Shown: positions 24,762 through 32,430 of the stretch, piece by piece
Position numbering within the stretch: the stretch's first letter is position 1
Layout: every line of letters begins with the position of its first letter
Source: Bacteroidales bacterium H3
GTDB taxonomy: Bacteria > Bacteroidota > Bacteroidia > Bacteroidales > Muribaculaceae
Assembly: GCA_001701135.1 (NCBI GenBank)
Contig: DAAN01000008.1
Span: 1 to 35,940 of the forward strand
Direction of reading: 5' to 3'
Length of the DNA: 35,940 nt
Notes under the pieces: model-generated
Databases searched by the model: none
Told to the model about the DNA's origin: nothing
The model's input: only the letters and a program-made list of their open reading frames with translations
Made by a program: the position numbers and the translations under genes

Positions 24762-25961
24762 ATGAAAAAATATCTGGTAACCGGCGGAGCCGGCTTCATC
24801 GGCTCCAATTTTGTGAAATATCTGCTGGCGGAACATGGCACGGATGTGGAAATCCTCATCCTCGATGCCCTCACATACGCCGGGAATCTCCTCACCATCA
24901 AGGAGGAGATCGAGCTGCCCAACGTAACGTTTGTCCGCGGTGACATCGGCGACGCCCCTCTCGTCACCCGTCTGATCAAGGAGTTCGACCCCGATTATAT
25001 AGTGAATTTCGCTGCCGAGAGTCATGTCGACCGTTCCATTTCCAATCCCCGGTTGTTCCTGGAAACAAACATTCTGGGAACCCAGACACTGCTCAATGCC
25101 GCCCGCGAGGCATGGCTCCTCCCCGGTACACCCGGACAGCCCCCCGCATATCGCGAAGGGAAAAAGTTCCATCAGATCTCAACCGACGAGGTGTATGGCT
25201 CGCTTAGCCGCACCCCGGGCGAACCCCGTCCCCTCAGCCTCACAAATGCTGTGGCAAGGGTGGTGAAAGGGCGCGACAATCTACAGACTTTCGGCGACGC
25301 ATTCTTCACCGAATCGACTCCGCTGACACCGCGGTCGCCCTACTCCGTGTCGAAGACCGCAGCCGACATGCTCGTCATGGCCTATCACGAGACCTACGGC
25401 CTGCCGGTGACCATCACCCGTTGCAGCAACAACTACGGTCCATATCACTTCCCCGAGAAGCTCATACCACTGGTAATCAAGAATATCCTCGAAGGCAAGA
25501 AACTTCCCGTCTACGGCCGCGGCGAGAATGTGCGCGACTGGCTCTACGTCGCCGACCACTGCAAAGGCATCGACATGGTGCTCCGCAACGGCCGCGTCGG
25601 CCAGGTCTACAACATCGGCGGCTTCAACGAGGAGCAGAATATCACCATAGTCCGTGAAATCATTGCCATGGTGCGTGAATTCATGGAGGAGAATCCCGCC
25701 TACCGCACGTTGCTCTCCATCCCTGTCGAAGACATCAACGACAACCTCATCACCTACGTTTCCGACCGTCCCGGCCACGACATGCGCTACGCCATCGACC
25801 CGGAAAAAATCGCCACGGAGCTTGGCTGGTATCCCGAGACATCGTTCCGCGAAGGGATCCGCAAAACGGTGAAATGGAATCTCGACAATCATGACTGGAT
25901 CGAGTCTGTAGCTTCGGGCGATTACCAGAAATTCTACGACCAGCTCTACGGCAACCGATAA
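24762..25961 (+). CDS. rmlB: dTDP-glucose 4,6-dehydratase
   Basis: This NAD-dependent enzyme of the extended SDR family turns dTDP-glucose into dTDP-4-keto-6-deoxyglucose, the branch point to many deoxysugars. The Rossmann motif [11 protein letters not shown] is at the N-terminus, followed by the STDEVYGSL active-site Asp-Glu pair and the [12 protein letters not shown] motif with Tyr194 and Lys198. [15 protein letters not shown] and [11 protein letters not shown] complete the family signature. An insertion near residues 125-135 and 150-180 lengthens it to 399 residues, as often in Bacteroidales. ATG 24762 lies 11 bp after glmS, so the genes are co-transcribed; a GTG 15 bp upstream is unlikely. 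Confidence 0.95.
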   Translation: MKKYLVTGGAGFIGSNFVKYLLAEHGTDVEILILDALTYAGNLLTIKEEIELPNVTFVRGDIGDAPLVTRLIKEFDPDYIVNFAAESHVDRSISNPRLFLETNILGTQTLLNAAREAWLLPGTPGQPPAYREGKKFHQISTDEVYGSLSRTPGEPRPLSLTNAVARVVKGRDNLQTFGDAFFTESTPLTPRSPYSVSKTAADMLVMAYHETYGLPVTITRCSNNYGPYHFPEKLIPLVIKNILEGKKLPVYGRGENVRDWLYVADHCKGIDMVLRNGRVGQVYNIGGFNEEQNITIVREIIAMVREFMEENPAYRTLLSIPVEDINDNLITYVSDRPGHDMRYAIDPEKIATELGWYPETSFREGIRKTVKWNLDNHDWIESVASGDYQKFYDQLYGNR

Positions 25962-25990
25962 ACCGATTTTTCAACTATTTTTTCCTGACC

Positions 25991-26878
25991 ATGAAAGGCA
26001 TAGTCCTGGCCGGAGGCTCCGGCACCCGGCTCCACCCCATAACAAGAGCTATCTCAAAACAGCTCATCCCCGTCTGCGACAAGCCGATGATATATTATCC
26101 CGTGTCGGTGCTGATGCTGGCCGGGATTCGTGAAATCCTGATTATCTCCACCCCCGCCGACCTCCCTGCCTTCAGGCGTCTGCTCGGTCCGGGCGAAGAG
26201 CTCGGTGTAAAATTCTCCTACGCCGAGCAGCCACGTCCCGAAGGCCTTGCCCAGGCCTTCATCATCGGCAAGGAATTTCTCAACGGCGATTCCGCCTGTC
26301 TGGTCCTCGGCGACAACATTTTCTATGGCCAGGGATTCACCGGCATGCTCCGTCAGGCTCTCGCCAGAGCTGAGAAAGAGAATGAAGCCACCATCTTCGC
26401 CTACCCCGTGAAGGACCCCGAGCGCTATGGCGTGGTGACAGTCGGCAAAGATGGTCGCGCCATTAAAATCGAGGAAAAACCTCTTAAGCCCGAGAGCAAC
26501 AAAGCCGTCGTCGGTCTCTATTTTTATCCGGCCGATGTGGTCGATGTGGCAGCTGCCGTAAAACCGTCGGCACGCGGTGAACTGGAAATAACTTCGGTCA
26601 ACGAAGATTATCTCAATCGCGAACGGCTGAACGTGCAAAATTTCGGCCGCGGTTTCGCCTGGCTCGACACCGGCACTGTCGACTCGCTGCTCGAAGCCTC
26701 CAATTTCATCGACGCCATCCAGAAACGGCAAGGCTTCTACGTAGCCGCGCTTGAAGAGGTTGCTTTCCGCCGTGGATTCATCGATGCCGACCGCCTGCGC
26801 GATCTGGCATCCAAAATGATGAACACCGACTATGGCCGCTATCTTATGTCGGTGGCCCAGTCGGGTGGCGAATCCTGA
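25991..26878 (+). CDS. rmlA: Glucose-1-phosphate thymidylyltransferase
   Basis: This enzyme activates glucose-1-phosphate with dTTP to dTDP-glucose, the substrate of RmlB. The nucleotide-binding signature [20 protein letters not shown] opens the protein. [38 protein letters not shown] and [15 protein letters not shown] follow as in RmlA. The length (295 residues) is standard. It starts 29 bp after rmlB and ends 12 bp before the aminotransferase gene. Confidence 0.96.
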   Translation: MKGIVLAGGSGTRLHPITRAISKQLIPVCDKPMIYYPVSVLMLAGIREILIISTPADLPAFRRLLGPGEELGVKFSYAEQPRPEGLAQAFIIGKEFLNGDSACLVLGDNIFYGQGFTGMLRQALARAEKENEATIFAYPVKDPERYGVVTVGKDGRAIKIEEKPLKPESNKAVVGLYFYPADVVDVAAAVKPSARGELEITSVNEDYLNRERLNVQNFGRGFAWLDTGTVDSLLEASNFIDAIQKRQGFYVAALEEVAFRRGFIDADRLRDLASKMMNTDYGRYLMSVAQSGGES

Positions 26879-26890
26879 AATCTCACCTCC

Positions 26891-28021
26891 ATGCCCCGTT
26901 TCCCATTTTTAGATCTGGCCGAAGTCAACCGGCCTTTCATACCCGACATCCGGCGACGAATAGCGGCCGTGGTCAGCTCCGGACGCTACATAGGCGGCCC
27001 CGAGGTCGCCGAATTCGAACAAAGGCTCGCCGATTCCACCGGCGTGCGCCATGCCATCGGCGTCAGCAACGGTCTTGACGCTCTGCGTCTCATTATCCGC
27101 GGGTATATCGAAACGGGAGCATTCGCACCCGGCGATGAAATCATTGTGGCCGCCAACACCTATGTCGCCTCTGTCCTCGCAATTTCGGAAAGCGGATTGA
27201 AACCGGTGCTCGCCGACCCGTCGGACGTCACCCTGAACCTCAACCCCGATACCCTCGGAAAATATATCACACCCCTCACCCGCGCAATCATGCCGGTTCA
27301 CCTCTACGGCCGCGTGTGCTGGAGCGAGACCCTCAGCCAATTCGCCGCCGACCACTCTCTGAAAGTGATCGAAGACAACGCGCAGGCAATCGGAGCACGT
27401 TACACCGCTCCCGACGGCACAAAAACGCATACAGGCTCACTCGGCGATGCTGCCGCCTTCAGCTTCTATCCCACCAAAAACATCGGTGCGTTAGGCGACG
27501 CAGGCGCCGTCACAACCAACGACAGCGCGCTCGCACATGCCATCAGGGCACTTGCCAACTACGGCTCCGACACCCGTTATCACAACATCTACCGGGGCTA
27601 CAATTGCCGTCTCGATCCCATACAGGCCGCCGTGCTCAATGTCAAACTCCCCCATCTTGACTCAGAGAATGCCCTCCGCCGCGAAATAGCCCTCACTTAT
27701 CTGCGGGAAATCCACAATCCGTACATCACGCTCCCCGACAACCCCGTGGCACCCGACGAAATGGTGTGGCACCAGTTTGTAGTCCGCATTGCCGACCGCG
27801 AAAAATTCCTGCGACACCTCAGCGACAACGCCGTAGGTTACGACATCCATTACGCCACACCCCCCTATCGCCAGCCCTGCTATGACGGCACCTTCCCCGT
27901 CGACGCTTTCCCCATTGCCGATGCAATCGCCGACACATGCGTCTCACTCCCCGTCACACGTCCGCTCACACCCGCCGACGCCACCGCCATCGCCGCGATC
28001 CTCAACACCTACCGCCCCTGA
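26891..28021 (+). CDS. DegT/DnrJ/EryC1 sugar aminotransferase
   Basis: This is a PLP-dependent aminotransferase that probably converts a dTDP-keto-deoxysugar to an amino sugar. Family features are [22 protein letters not shown], the [11 protein letters not shown] segment, and [17 protein letters not shown], where Lys196 should bind [19 protein letters not shown] is the typical later motif. It resembles FdtB/QdtB-type 3-aminotransferases, which act after RmlA, RmlB and a ketoisomerase. No ketoisomerase, rmlC or rmlD lies in the window, so the exact product (for example a dTDP-3-amino-3,6-dideoxyhexose) is inference. It ends the glmS-rmlB-rmlA operon. Confidence 0.9.
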   Translation: MPRFPFLDLAEVNRPFIPDIRRRIAAVVSSGRYIGGPEVAEFEQRLADSTGVRHAIGVSNGLDALRLIIRGYIETGAFAPGDEIIVAANTYVASVLAISESGLKPVLADPSDVTLNLNPDTLGKYITPLTRAIMPVHLYGRVCWSETLSQFAADHSLKVIEDNAQAIGARYTAPDGTKTHTGSLGDAAAFSFYPTKNIGALGDAGAVTTNDSALAHAIRALANYGSDTRYHNIYRGYNCRLDPIQAAVLNVKLPHLDSENALRREIALTYLREIHNPYITLPDNPVAPDEMVWHQFVVRIADREKFLRHLSDNAVGYDIHYATPPYRQPCYDGTFPVDAFPIADAIADTCVSLPVTRPLTPADATAIAAILNTYRP

Positions 28022-28075
28022 CGCAGTAGGCTGACGCAGAATCTTATAAAATTCCACCCTCAAAATTCAAAACCA

Positions 28076-28107
28076 TTTGCAAAGCTCAAAAAAAATACAT
28101 ACCTTTG
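28076..28107 (+). promoter_or_regulatory. Full promoter TTTG-N20-TACCTTTG for tRNA-Ser
   Basis: TTTG at 28076-28079 and TACCTTTG at 28100-28107 are 20 bp apart, about 98 bp upstream of the tRNA. The intervening bases hold no gene. Confidence 0.8.
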
Positions 28108-28204
28108 CACCGCATAAAAGAAACCCATAGACAGTTTCACAAATGCAAACAACATATCGCCTGTAGCCCCGGCACCAACCGGGCAGATGCAGACAGACAC
28201 CATT

Positions 28205-28289
28205 GGAGAGATGGCAGAGTGGTCGATTGCGGCGGTCTTGAAAACCGTTGAGGGTCACACCTCCGGGGGTTCGAATCCCTCTCTCTCCG
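28205..28289 (+). tRNA. tRNA-Ser (anticodon TGA)
   Basis: Acceptor GGAGAGA/TCTCTCC, anticodon stem GCGGT/ACCGT with loop CTTGAAA (anticodon TGA), a long variable arm (TTGAGGGTCACACCTCC) typical of class II tRNAs, and T arm GGGGGTTCGAATCCC. It is 85 nt and CCA is not encoded. Phage genes begin about 80 bp beyond its 3' end. Confidence 0.95.
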
Positions 28290-28311
28290 CATTTAACGCT
28301 GATTATCAGTG

Positions 28312-28323
28312 TATTTGCAAATA
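28312..28323. other. Palindrome at the prophage/tRNA junction (att candidate)
   Basis: TATTTGCAAATA is a perfect 12-bp palindrome 22 bp past the tRNA-Ser gene and about 45 bp before the last phage gene. It is a candidate integrase core or arm site. The matching repeat at the other prophage end is outside the window. Confidence 0.3.
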
Positions 28324-28326
28324 AGT

Positions 28327-28368
28327 ACCCGCAAAAGTACCCATTTAGGCGCTTTTGCGGGTCTTTTT
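28327..28368 (+). terminator. Terminator after tRNA-Ser
   Basis: ACCCGCAAAAG (28327-28337) pairs with CTTTTGCGGGT (28352-28362) and is followed by CTTTTT. It ends the tRNA transcript on the plus strand and touches the stop codon of the last phage gene, which comes from the other strand. Confidence 0.85.
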
Positions 28369-28957
28369 ATGCCTTCCGGCAGGCTATTACCCTCCAAATA
28401 ATTAGGCCGGCGGCGACGCAAAGAAAAACTATTAAGAGGGTCGGCGTGTTGCTCGCCGTCTTCTGCTCTTTGGTCTCGGTCTTGATGTCGGCCTTATCGT
28501 GGACGGCGGCCGCCGTGGCGGTGCTGTCGGTCTTGTTTACCTCGGCGCCGGCGCTGGTCTGGGTGGCTCGTGTCTGGCTCCCTTCTGCGTTGATGGTAAC
28601 GGTGCCTTTAGTAAATGACTTCGGGCGGCTGGCGTTGGGTGGCTTGTCGCTCTGTCTCCCCTCGTGCATGGTAGCGGCCGAAGGTGGCAGGCTGTCTGCG
28701 GGGATCCCTTCCGGGGCACCGGTGTCGTAGTCCCAGCGCTCGAAGTCGATCACGACGTTAAGCTGCTGCAAAATATTTTCGATGGTTGCCTGGTCGAAGT
28801 AGGCGCCGCCGGTCACGGTGGCCGCGGTCTCCTGCTGGAAGGTGGCCGCGGTCTCCTGGCGGGTCTCCTGCTTTGTCGTGGCCTTCCTCGACGTGGAGCA
28901 GCTCTGTAGCCCGAAGAAAAGAAGGAGGGCTATTAATAGGGTCGTGGCTGCTCTCAT
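28367..28957 (-). CDS. Unimolecular-spanin-like lipoprotein
   Basis: This protein of 196 residues is built like a phage u-spanin. It has an N-terminal lipoprotein signal with lipobox GLQSC (Cys about residue 19) for the outer membrane, a periplasmic middle rich in Gln, Glu, Thr and Ala, and a C-terminal span ([20 protein letters not shown]) with a basic end for the inner membrane. Such proteins fuse the two membranes in the last step of lysis. The start overlaps the lysozyme stop (ATGA), as for lysis cassettes. A short duplication gives two QQETAAT-like units near residues 35-50. The name rests on architecture and context, since spanins diverge too far for sequence signatures. Confidence 0.6.
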   Translation of the reverse strand: MRAATTLLIALLLFFGLQSCSTSRKATTKQETRQETAATFQQETAATVTGGAYFDQATIENILQQLNVVIDFERWDYDTGAPEGIPADSLPPSAATMHEGRQSDKPPNASRPKSFTKGTVTINAEGSQTRATQTSAGAEVNKTDSTATAAAVHDKADIKTETKEQKTASNTPTLLIVFLCVAAGLIIWRVIACRKA

Positions 28958-29532
28958 GGCTGAAGGTCGGCGAAGGGTACGACTTTAGGCGGCCTGGCGT
29001 TATATACCAGGGAGCCGAAGCGGATATAGTCCAGACGGCGAAGCCATCCGGCGCGGTATCGTGCCGAAGTCGGGCGGCCTGCTATTACCTGGTCTATAAA
29101 TCGGGCGCGGGCGCGGTGTATATGGTCGAACAGCGCGCGCGGTTCCTGGGCGTTGATGGCGGCTAAGGTCTTTTCGCCTACTATGCCGTCGGCCTCGACG
29201 CAGAGAATTTTCTGCACGCCGGTTATACCGTGCTTTCCCGAAGCCCATACCCAGTCGACCATAATATTAGCTACGCTCTGGCTCTTTATGCGGTCGGCCT
29301 GGCATCTATCCCAGTAGTGGGGTTTCATCACGCGGCTAACGGCATCGTCGGGCGTTATCAGCTTGAGGTCGGCTACGTCGATGTCGCCGTCGCCGTCTTT
29401 ATCATAGCCGACCTGGCGCCAGGTGGCTATTGTTACGCCTCGGTTCGTGGCGCCTCCGGGGTCGTGCGGGTCGTTTACATAGCCCCCCTCGAAGCTGAGG
29501 ATAAATGGAGCTAAAATCTTAATGTTTGCCAT
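28954..29532 (-). CDS. GH108 phage lysozyme (N-acetylmuramidase)
   Basis: This endolysin of 192 residues cleaves the glycan strands of peptidoglycan. The glycoside hydrolase 108 signature [20 protein letters not shown] opens it, with Glu15 as the expected catalytic acid. A loop containing [13 protein letters not shown] resembles a calcium-binding insert. The C-terminal part (about 110-175) matches the peptidoglycan-binding-3 domain that accompanies GH108. No signal peptide is visible, so release needs a holin. ATG 29532 is chosen because the GH108 domain starts there; the frame extends upstream but overlaps another gene. It overlaps the spanin-like gene by 4 bp. Confidence 0.9.
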   Translation of the reverse strand: MANIKILAPFILSFEGGYVNDPHDPGGATNRGVTIATWRQVGYDKDGDGDIDVADLKLITPDDAVSRVMKPHYWDRCQADRIKSQSVANIMVDWVWASGKHGITGVQKILCVEADGIVGEKTLAAINAQEPRALFDHIHRARARFIDQVIAGRPTSARYRAGWLRRLDYIRFGSLVYNARPPKVVPFADLQP

Positions 29533-29677
29533 TGCCGTTCTGTTTTGGTTGGTACATCGGGCAAAATTGCCCTTCCTTGAAGTCGCAGACGCCTTTACCT
29601 CGGTAGGCGCAGGCTTCGCTGGCACATGTCGCTTCGAGGCTTTTTGTGCCTTCTACTTGTGGCTTTTTGTCTTCCAT
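29519..29677 (-). CDS. 52-residue Cys4 protein in the lysis region
   Basis: This small gene of 52 codons plus stop starts 2 bp after the preceding gene ends and overlaps the lysozyme start by 14 bp, so it fits the tight phage operon. The product has four cysteines (residues 18, 23, 31 and 39) around [12 protein letters not shown] and [12 protein letters not shown], and a Pro/Asn/Lys-rich end. The spacing suggests a small zinc or iron site, but no family is recognised. Without homologues its reality rests on position, tight spacing and clean start and stop. Confidence 0.6.
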   Translation of the reverse strand: MEDKKPQVEGTKSLEATCASEACAYRGKGVCDFKEGQFCPMYQPKQNGNGKH

Positions 29678-29679
29678 TG

Positions 29680-30285
29680 TTAGTCAATATAAGGGGGTAA
29701 AATGTACTGAATATTTTGGGCGGCCTGGTGTAGCGTGGCGCGGGCTGCCTCCGGGTCGATCTCGCTGCCGTGGGTAAACTCGCAGAAGATGCTGCCTACC
29801 CAGTCATGTGCGTTGTCGCTTAGGCGCTTAATAAGTACCTGGGACGTACCGCAGGCGCTCAGTAGGCTCTTGGCGTAGCGGTCTTCTACCTGCTCGTCGA
29901 TGTCGGTTATGGCCGTGTAAAGCTGGGACGCCAGGAGCTGGCAGAATTTAGCTACGTCGGCCATCTTTAGGCGTTGGATCCGTGGCTTCATGCTCTCTAC
30001 ACCTTTACGCTTGCTCTCGAAATAGATGCTTATCATGCTTTCGTTGCCCAGAGGGTGCGGCTGCACGATATAAACGCGGTCGGCTTTAAGCTCGTGAAGC
30101 ACTTCCCACAGCTCGCCGTGGACGATGGCGGAGTTGTCGCTGCGGCGCTTCTGCTTTTCGGCCTGCTCGGCCTCCAGCTGTGCTACCTTTAAGTCGGTGA
30201 GTTTATTTTTGGCATACTGGTTATAGGCAAAGTAGGCCGCTATAATGGTGCCTATGGCGCTAATAATAGCGGGTAAATTTTCCAT
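29680..30285 (-). CDS. Membrane-anchored coiled-coil phage protein (holin candidate)
   Basis: I do not recognise the family. The 201-residue protein has one N-terminal hydrophobic segment (ENLPAIISAIGTIIAAYFAY, residues 2-21). A charged coiled-coil stretch follows (about 28-50, with VAQLEAEQAEKQKRR), then a mixed soluble domain with several cysteines and acidic patches, ending NIQYILPPYID. It lies between the DGR reverse transcriptase region and the endolysin, the place where holins or lysis regulators sit. A single-span, cytosol-facing holin or antiholin is one option; a membrane-bound accessory is another. Both are context only. Confidence 0.55.
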   Translation of the reverse strand: MENLPAIISAIGTIIAAYFAYNQYAKNKLTDLKVAQLEAEQAEKQKRRSDNSAIVHGELWEVLHELKADRVYIVQPHPLGNESMISIYFESKRKGVESMKPRIQRLKMADVAKFCQLLASQLYTAITDIDEQVEDRYAKSLLSACGTSQVLIKRLSDNAHDWVGSIFCEFTHGSEIDPEAARATLHQAAQNIQYILPPYID

Positions 30286-30317
30286 CGGTTCTGATTGGTT
30301 GTTGTTGGTCTCGGTTG

Positions 30318-30692
30318 TTACTCGTCGTAGCCGGCGGCGATGAGGTCGGCTTTGGCGTTGGTCTTAATCTCCTTGACGCGGCGCAGGTAGGCCTTGTAGT
30401 TCTCTACGGCCTCGGCGGCCTCGGTCTCGTCGAGCATTCCTTCCTGGGCGGCGTTGTAGCTGTTTACCAGGTCAAATTCGGCGGTCTCGTCTACTTCGTC
30501 GCGGATTACGGCCTTGACTACGGCGGCGCGGGTCGGGGTGCCCCAGATCTTGACGCTCTTATAGTCGTAGGAGTGGCGCTCGTTGCCTTCTTCGTCGGTC
30601 TCGGTCTCGGGCGTGATCGCGTAGTTGTAGTAGAAGGCGCCGTTACCCAGGTCTTGAATAATCTGGGGCTTATCGTTTGAATTTGATTTCAT
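30318..30692 (-). CDS. Hypothetical phage protein overlapping the RT gene
   Basis: This is an acidic protein of 124 residues with no signal peptide or membrane span. An N-terminal beta-rich part (GNGAFYYNYAI) is followed by helices from about residue 55 (TRAAVVKAVIRDEVDETAEF) and a charged helix near the end (ENYKAYLRRVKEIKTNAKAD). Its start lies 23 bp inside the end of the reverse transcriptase gene, so it is probably translationally coupled to it. Small acidic proteins near tail-fibre genes can be assembly helpers, but no family is recognised. Confidence 0.6.
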   Translation of the reverse strand: MKSNSNDKPQIIQDLGNGAFYYNYAITPETETDEEGNERHSYDYKSVKIWGTPTRAAVVKAVIRDEVDETAEFDLVNSYNAAQEGMLDETEAAEAVENYKAYLRRVKEIKTNAKADLIAAGYDE

Positions 30693-31719
30693 ACGGTGCG
30701 GTTTTGTTAAGTTTTTGAATTAAAAATTTACTATCACTATGTTTGCACCAGCCCCACCATGAGGCGCAGCGCTGTAAAAAGTCGGCTTCGCTTATGGGCT
30801 TTTTGGCTTTGCGCATGTTGCCTATAGCCCGGGCGAAGTGCTTTTTAATACCCTTGCGGAGCCGTGTTTCCTCCAGGTAGAATACGTAGCCGAGGAAGTC
30901 TACGCCGCGGCCGTGTTTATCGCGGTGCGTTCTGGCTACTGGAAATATTTGCTTATTGGGTTTAATCTCCAGTTTTAGGTGCGTGGCCAGGTAGTCCTCC
31001 ATGTCCGCTAAAAGCTGGCGTAAAATCTTCTTGTCTGAAGCTAAAAATACTATGTCGTCGGCGTAGTCTATCATAATAAGTTTTACGCCGTGCTCCTTCG
31101 CCCATCGTTGCCGAAGCCACATTATAAACCTGGCGAAGTAAAGAAGGGCGAAGAAGATCGAGGGGTGGTTGCCGATGGGGATGCCGTCGGCGCTGTCTAT
31201 AAGGTCGTCTATTAAGGCCAGGAGCCGGCGGTCTTTAATCTTCCATCGTACCTCCCGCTTTAATACGTCGTGGTCGATGCTCGGGTAAAATTTGCGGATG
31301 TCTATCTTTAGACAGTACAGGCAATTTCCCGGTTGGTTCCGAAGGAAGTATTTAACGCGGTCGGCGGCTGCCTGGATGCCTCGGCCTGGAAGGCCGCAGT
31401 AGGTATCGCGGTCGAAAAGTCCCCGCCAGATCGGGGCTACGACGTTCATTATAGCGTGGTGCACTATGCGATCAGGGTAGTAAGGAAGGCGAAAAATAAC
31501 GCGCTCCTTCGGCTCGTGTATAATGAAGGTCGTATAGGCCGAGGGCTTATAGGTTCCGGCCTTTAATTGTTCGTGTAGCGTCTGGATATTGGCTTCCCGG
31601 TGCTTGTCGTGTACCATGACGCCGTAGGAGCGCAGCTTCCCCTTGCGGGCGGTCTCGTCCGCAGCTCGAAGGTTATCTAAGCTAATAACCTGGTCGAAGA
31701 GGTTGCCGTGTCTTTTCAC
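30670..31719 (-). CDS. DGR reverse transcriptase
   Basis: This is the RNA-directed DNA polymerase of a diversity-generating retroelement. It copies the template repeat with adenine-directed errors, and the mutagenic cDNA replaces the variable repeat. The 349-residue protein begins VKRHGNLFDQVISLDNLRAAD, typical of DGR enzymes. It shows KIDIRKFYPSID (Asp140), the domain-4 motif IPIGNHPSIFF (182-190) and catalytic YADD (219-222) in MIDYADDIVFL. There is no maturase, endonuclease or msr-msd region, which excludes group II introns and retrons. The start is GTG 31719; no in-frame ATG lies between an upstream stop and this codon. It follows the template repeat by 154 bp. Confidence 0.96.
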   Translation of the reverse strand: MKRHGNLFDQVISLDNLRAADETARKGKLRSYGVMVHDKHREANIQTLHEQLKAGTYKPSAYTTFIIHEPKERVIFRLPYYPDRIVHHAIMNVVAPIWRGLFDRDTYCGLPGRGIQAAADRVKYFLRNQPGNCLYCLKIDIRKFYPSIDHDVLKREVRWKIKDRRLLALIDDLIDSADGIPIGNHPSIFFALLYFARFIMWLRQRWAKEHGVKLIMIDYADDIVFLASDKKILRQLLADMEDYLATHLKLEIKPNKQIFPVARTHRDKHGRGVDFLGYVFYLEETRLRKGIKKHFARAIGNMRKAKKPISEADFLQRCASWWGWCKHSDSKFLIQKLNKTAPYEIKFKR

Positions 31720-31873
31720 TTCTTTTGCTTTGCTGATTCCCAGCGGCGGTTCGACTGGCGTCTACTATGCCGCCTTTGAATGGGGTTAATATTTTTTTAC
31801 CTTGTTGTCGGTATGGCCTAAGCCCTTTGGGTTATATTGTTGCCTGGTCGGTAGCTGGCCGGCCTGGCTTGTC

Positions 31874-31986
31874 AGTAATTCCGGGAGCCGATGTTCGCAT
31901 TCGTATTCGAGGGGGCGTTATTCGTATTCGCATACGCGAGGCCGGCATTCGTGCCGTTATTCGCATTCCCGCCGAAGAGCACGCCC
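31874..31986 (-). repeat. DGR template repeat (TR)
   Basis: This is a 113-bp non-coding donor repeat. On the minus strand it holds about 28 adenines, many in AAT or AAC codon positions relative to the target frame. It is 99 of 113 identical to VR, and all 14 mismatches are at A in TR. The spacing to the target gene is constant (offset 577), so no gaps are needed. It lies in a 294-bp gap (31720-32013) with no gene. Confidence 0.95.
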
Positions 31987-32013
31987 TGGGGCTAACAGCC
32001 GTATATCGTGGCG

Positions 32014-32349
32014 TTACTCGACGTAGTAGCGGGTACCGCTGGCGCGCATGGTTACGTGGCGCGGGAAGGCGTTCCGCTGCTTGATCTGGTCGAGCACGTA
32101 TTTAATTTCTCGTGAATTTGTAAAGAATTTGCGGGCGTCGGCCATCTTGTCGTCCTTGTGGAATTTAACCAGCACGATGTAACGGTCTTCGCCGTATTTT
32201 GTTCTTTGTCCGGCTATGAAGTCGCAGAGCCAAAAGTCCCGGTTAATCAGCTGTTGCTGGGTTGTCTCCGGGCAGTTGAAGTGCTTGTTACTCTCGTCCG
32301 GCGCTATGTTAAGGAAGGCCAGGGAGCCGTCGTCTTGTTTGGTGTCCAT
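32014..32349 (-). CDS. Putative DGR accessory protein, avd position
   Basis: This 111-residue protein is encoded between VR and TR, exactly where BPP-1 encodes Avd, the basic helical partner of the reverse transcriptase. It does not look like Avd. Its charge is roughly balanced, and it appears mixed: a core around DFWLCDFIAGQR and DRYIVLVKFHKDD (likely beta-strands), then a helix about residues 72-92 (NSREIKYVLDQIKQRN), and a final strand VTMRASGTRYYVE. It may be an RNA- or cDNA-binding accessory of another family, or a phage gene carried along. I do not recognise a named domain. Confidence 0.7.
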   Translation of the reverse strand: MDTKQDDGSLAFLNIAPDESNKHFNCPETTQQQLINRDFWLCDFIAGQRTKYGEDRYIVLVKFHKDDKMADARKFFTNSREIKYVLDQIKQRNAFPRHVTMRASGTRYYVE

Positions 32350-32379
32350 GTTACTGGTGTTAATTTGGTTTTGGATTGA

Positions 32380-32410
32380 CCTCGGGCGCCTATAATCGTG
32401 GCGCCCGAGG
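32380..32410. promoter_or_regulatory. 11-bp-stem hairpin just downstream of VR
   Basis: CCTCGGGCGCC (32380-32390) pairs perfectly with GGCGCCCGAGG (32400-32410) around a 9-nt loop. It starts 20 bp past the stop of the target gene and 40 bp past VR. DGRs such as BPP-1 carry a hairpin or cruciform just downstream of VR that boosts retrohoming; this is the matching element by position, though it could also act as a terminator. Confidence 0.75.
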
Positions 32411-32430
32411 CGTTAATCGTGGCGGCTCGT

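Noticed and set aside
30670..31719. Group II intron maturase or retron reverse transcriptase
   Set aside because: No maturase or endonuclease domain and no msr-msd; a TR/VR pair with adenine-only differences shows a DGR.
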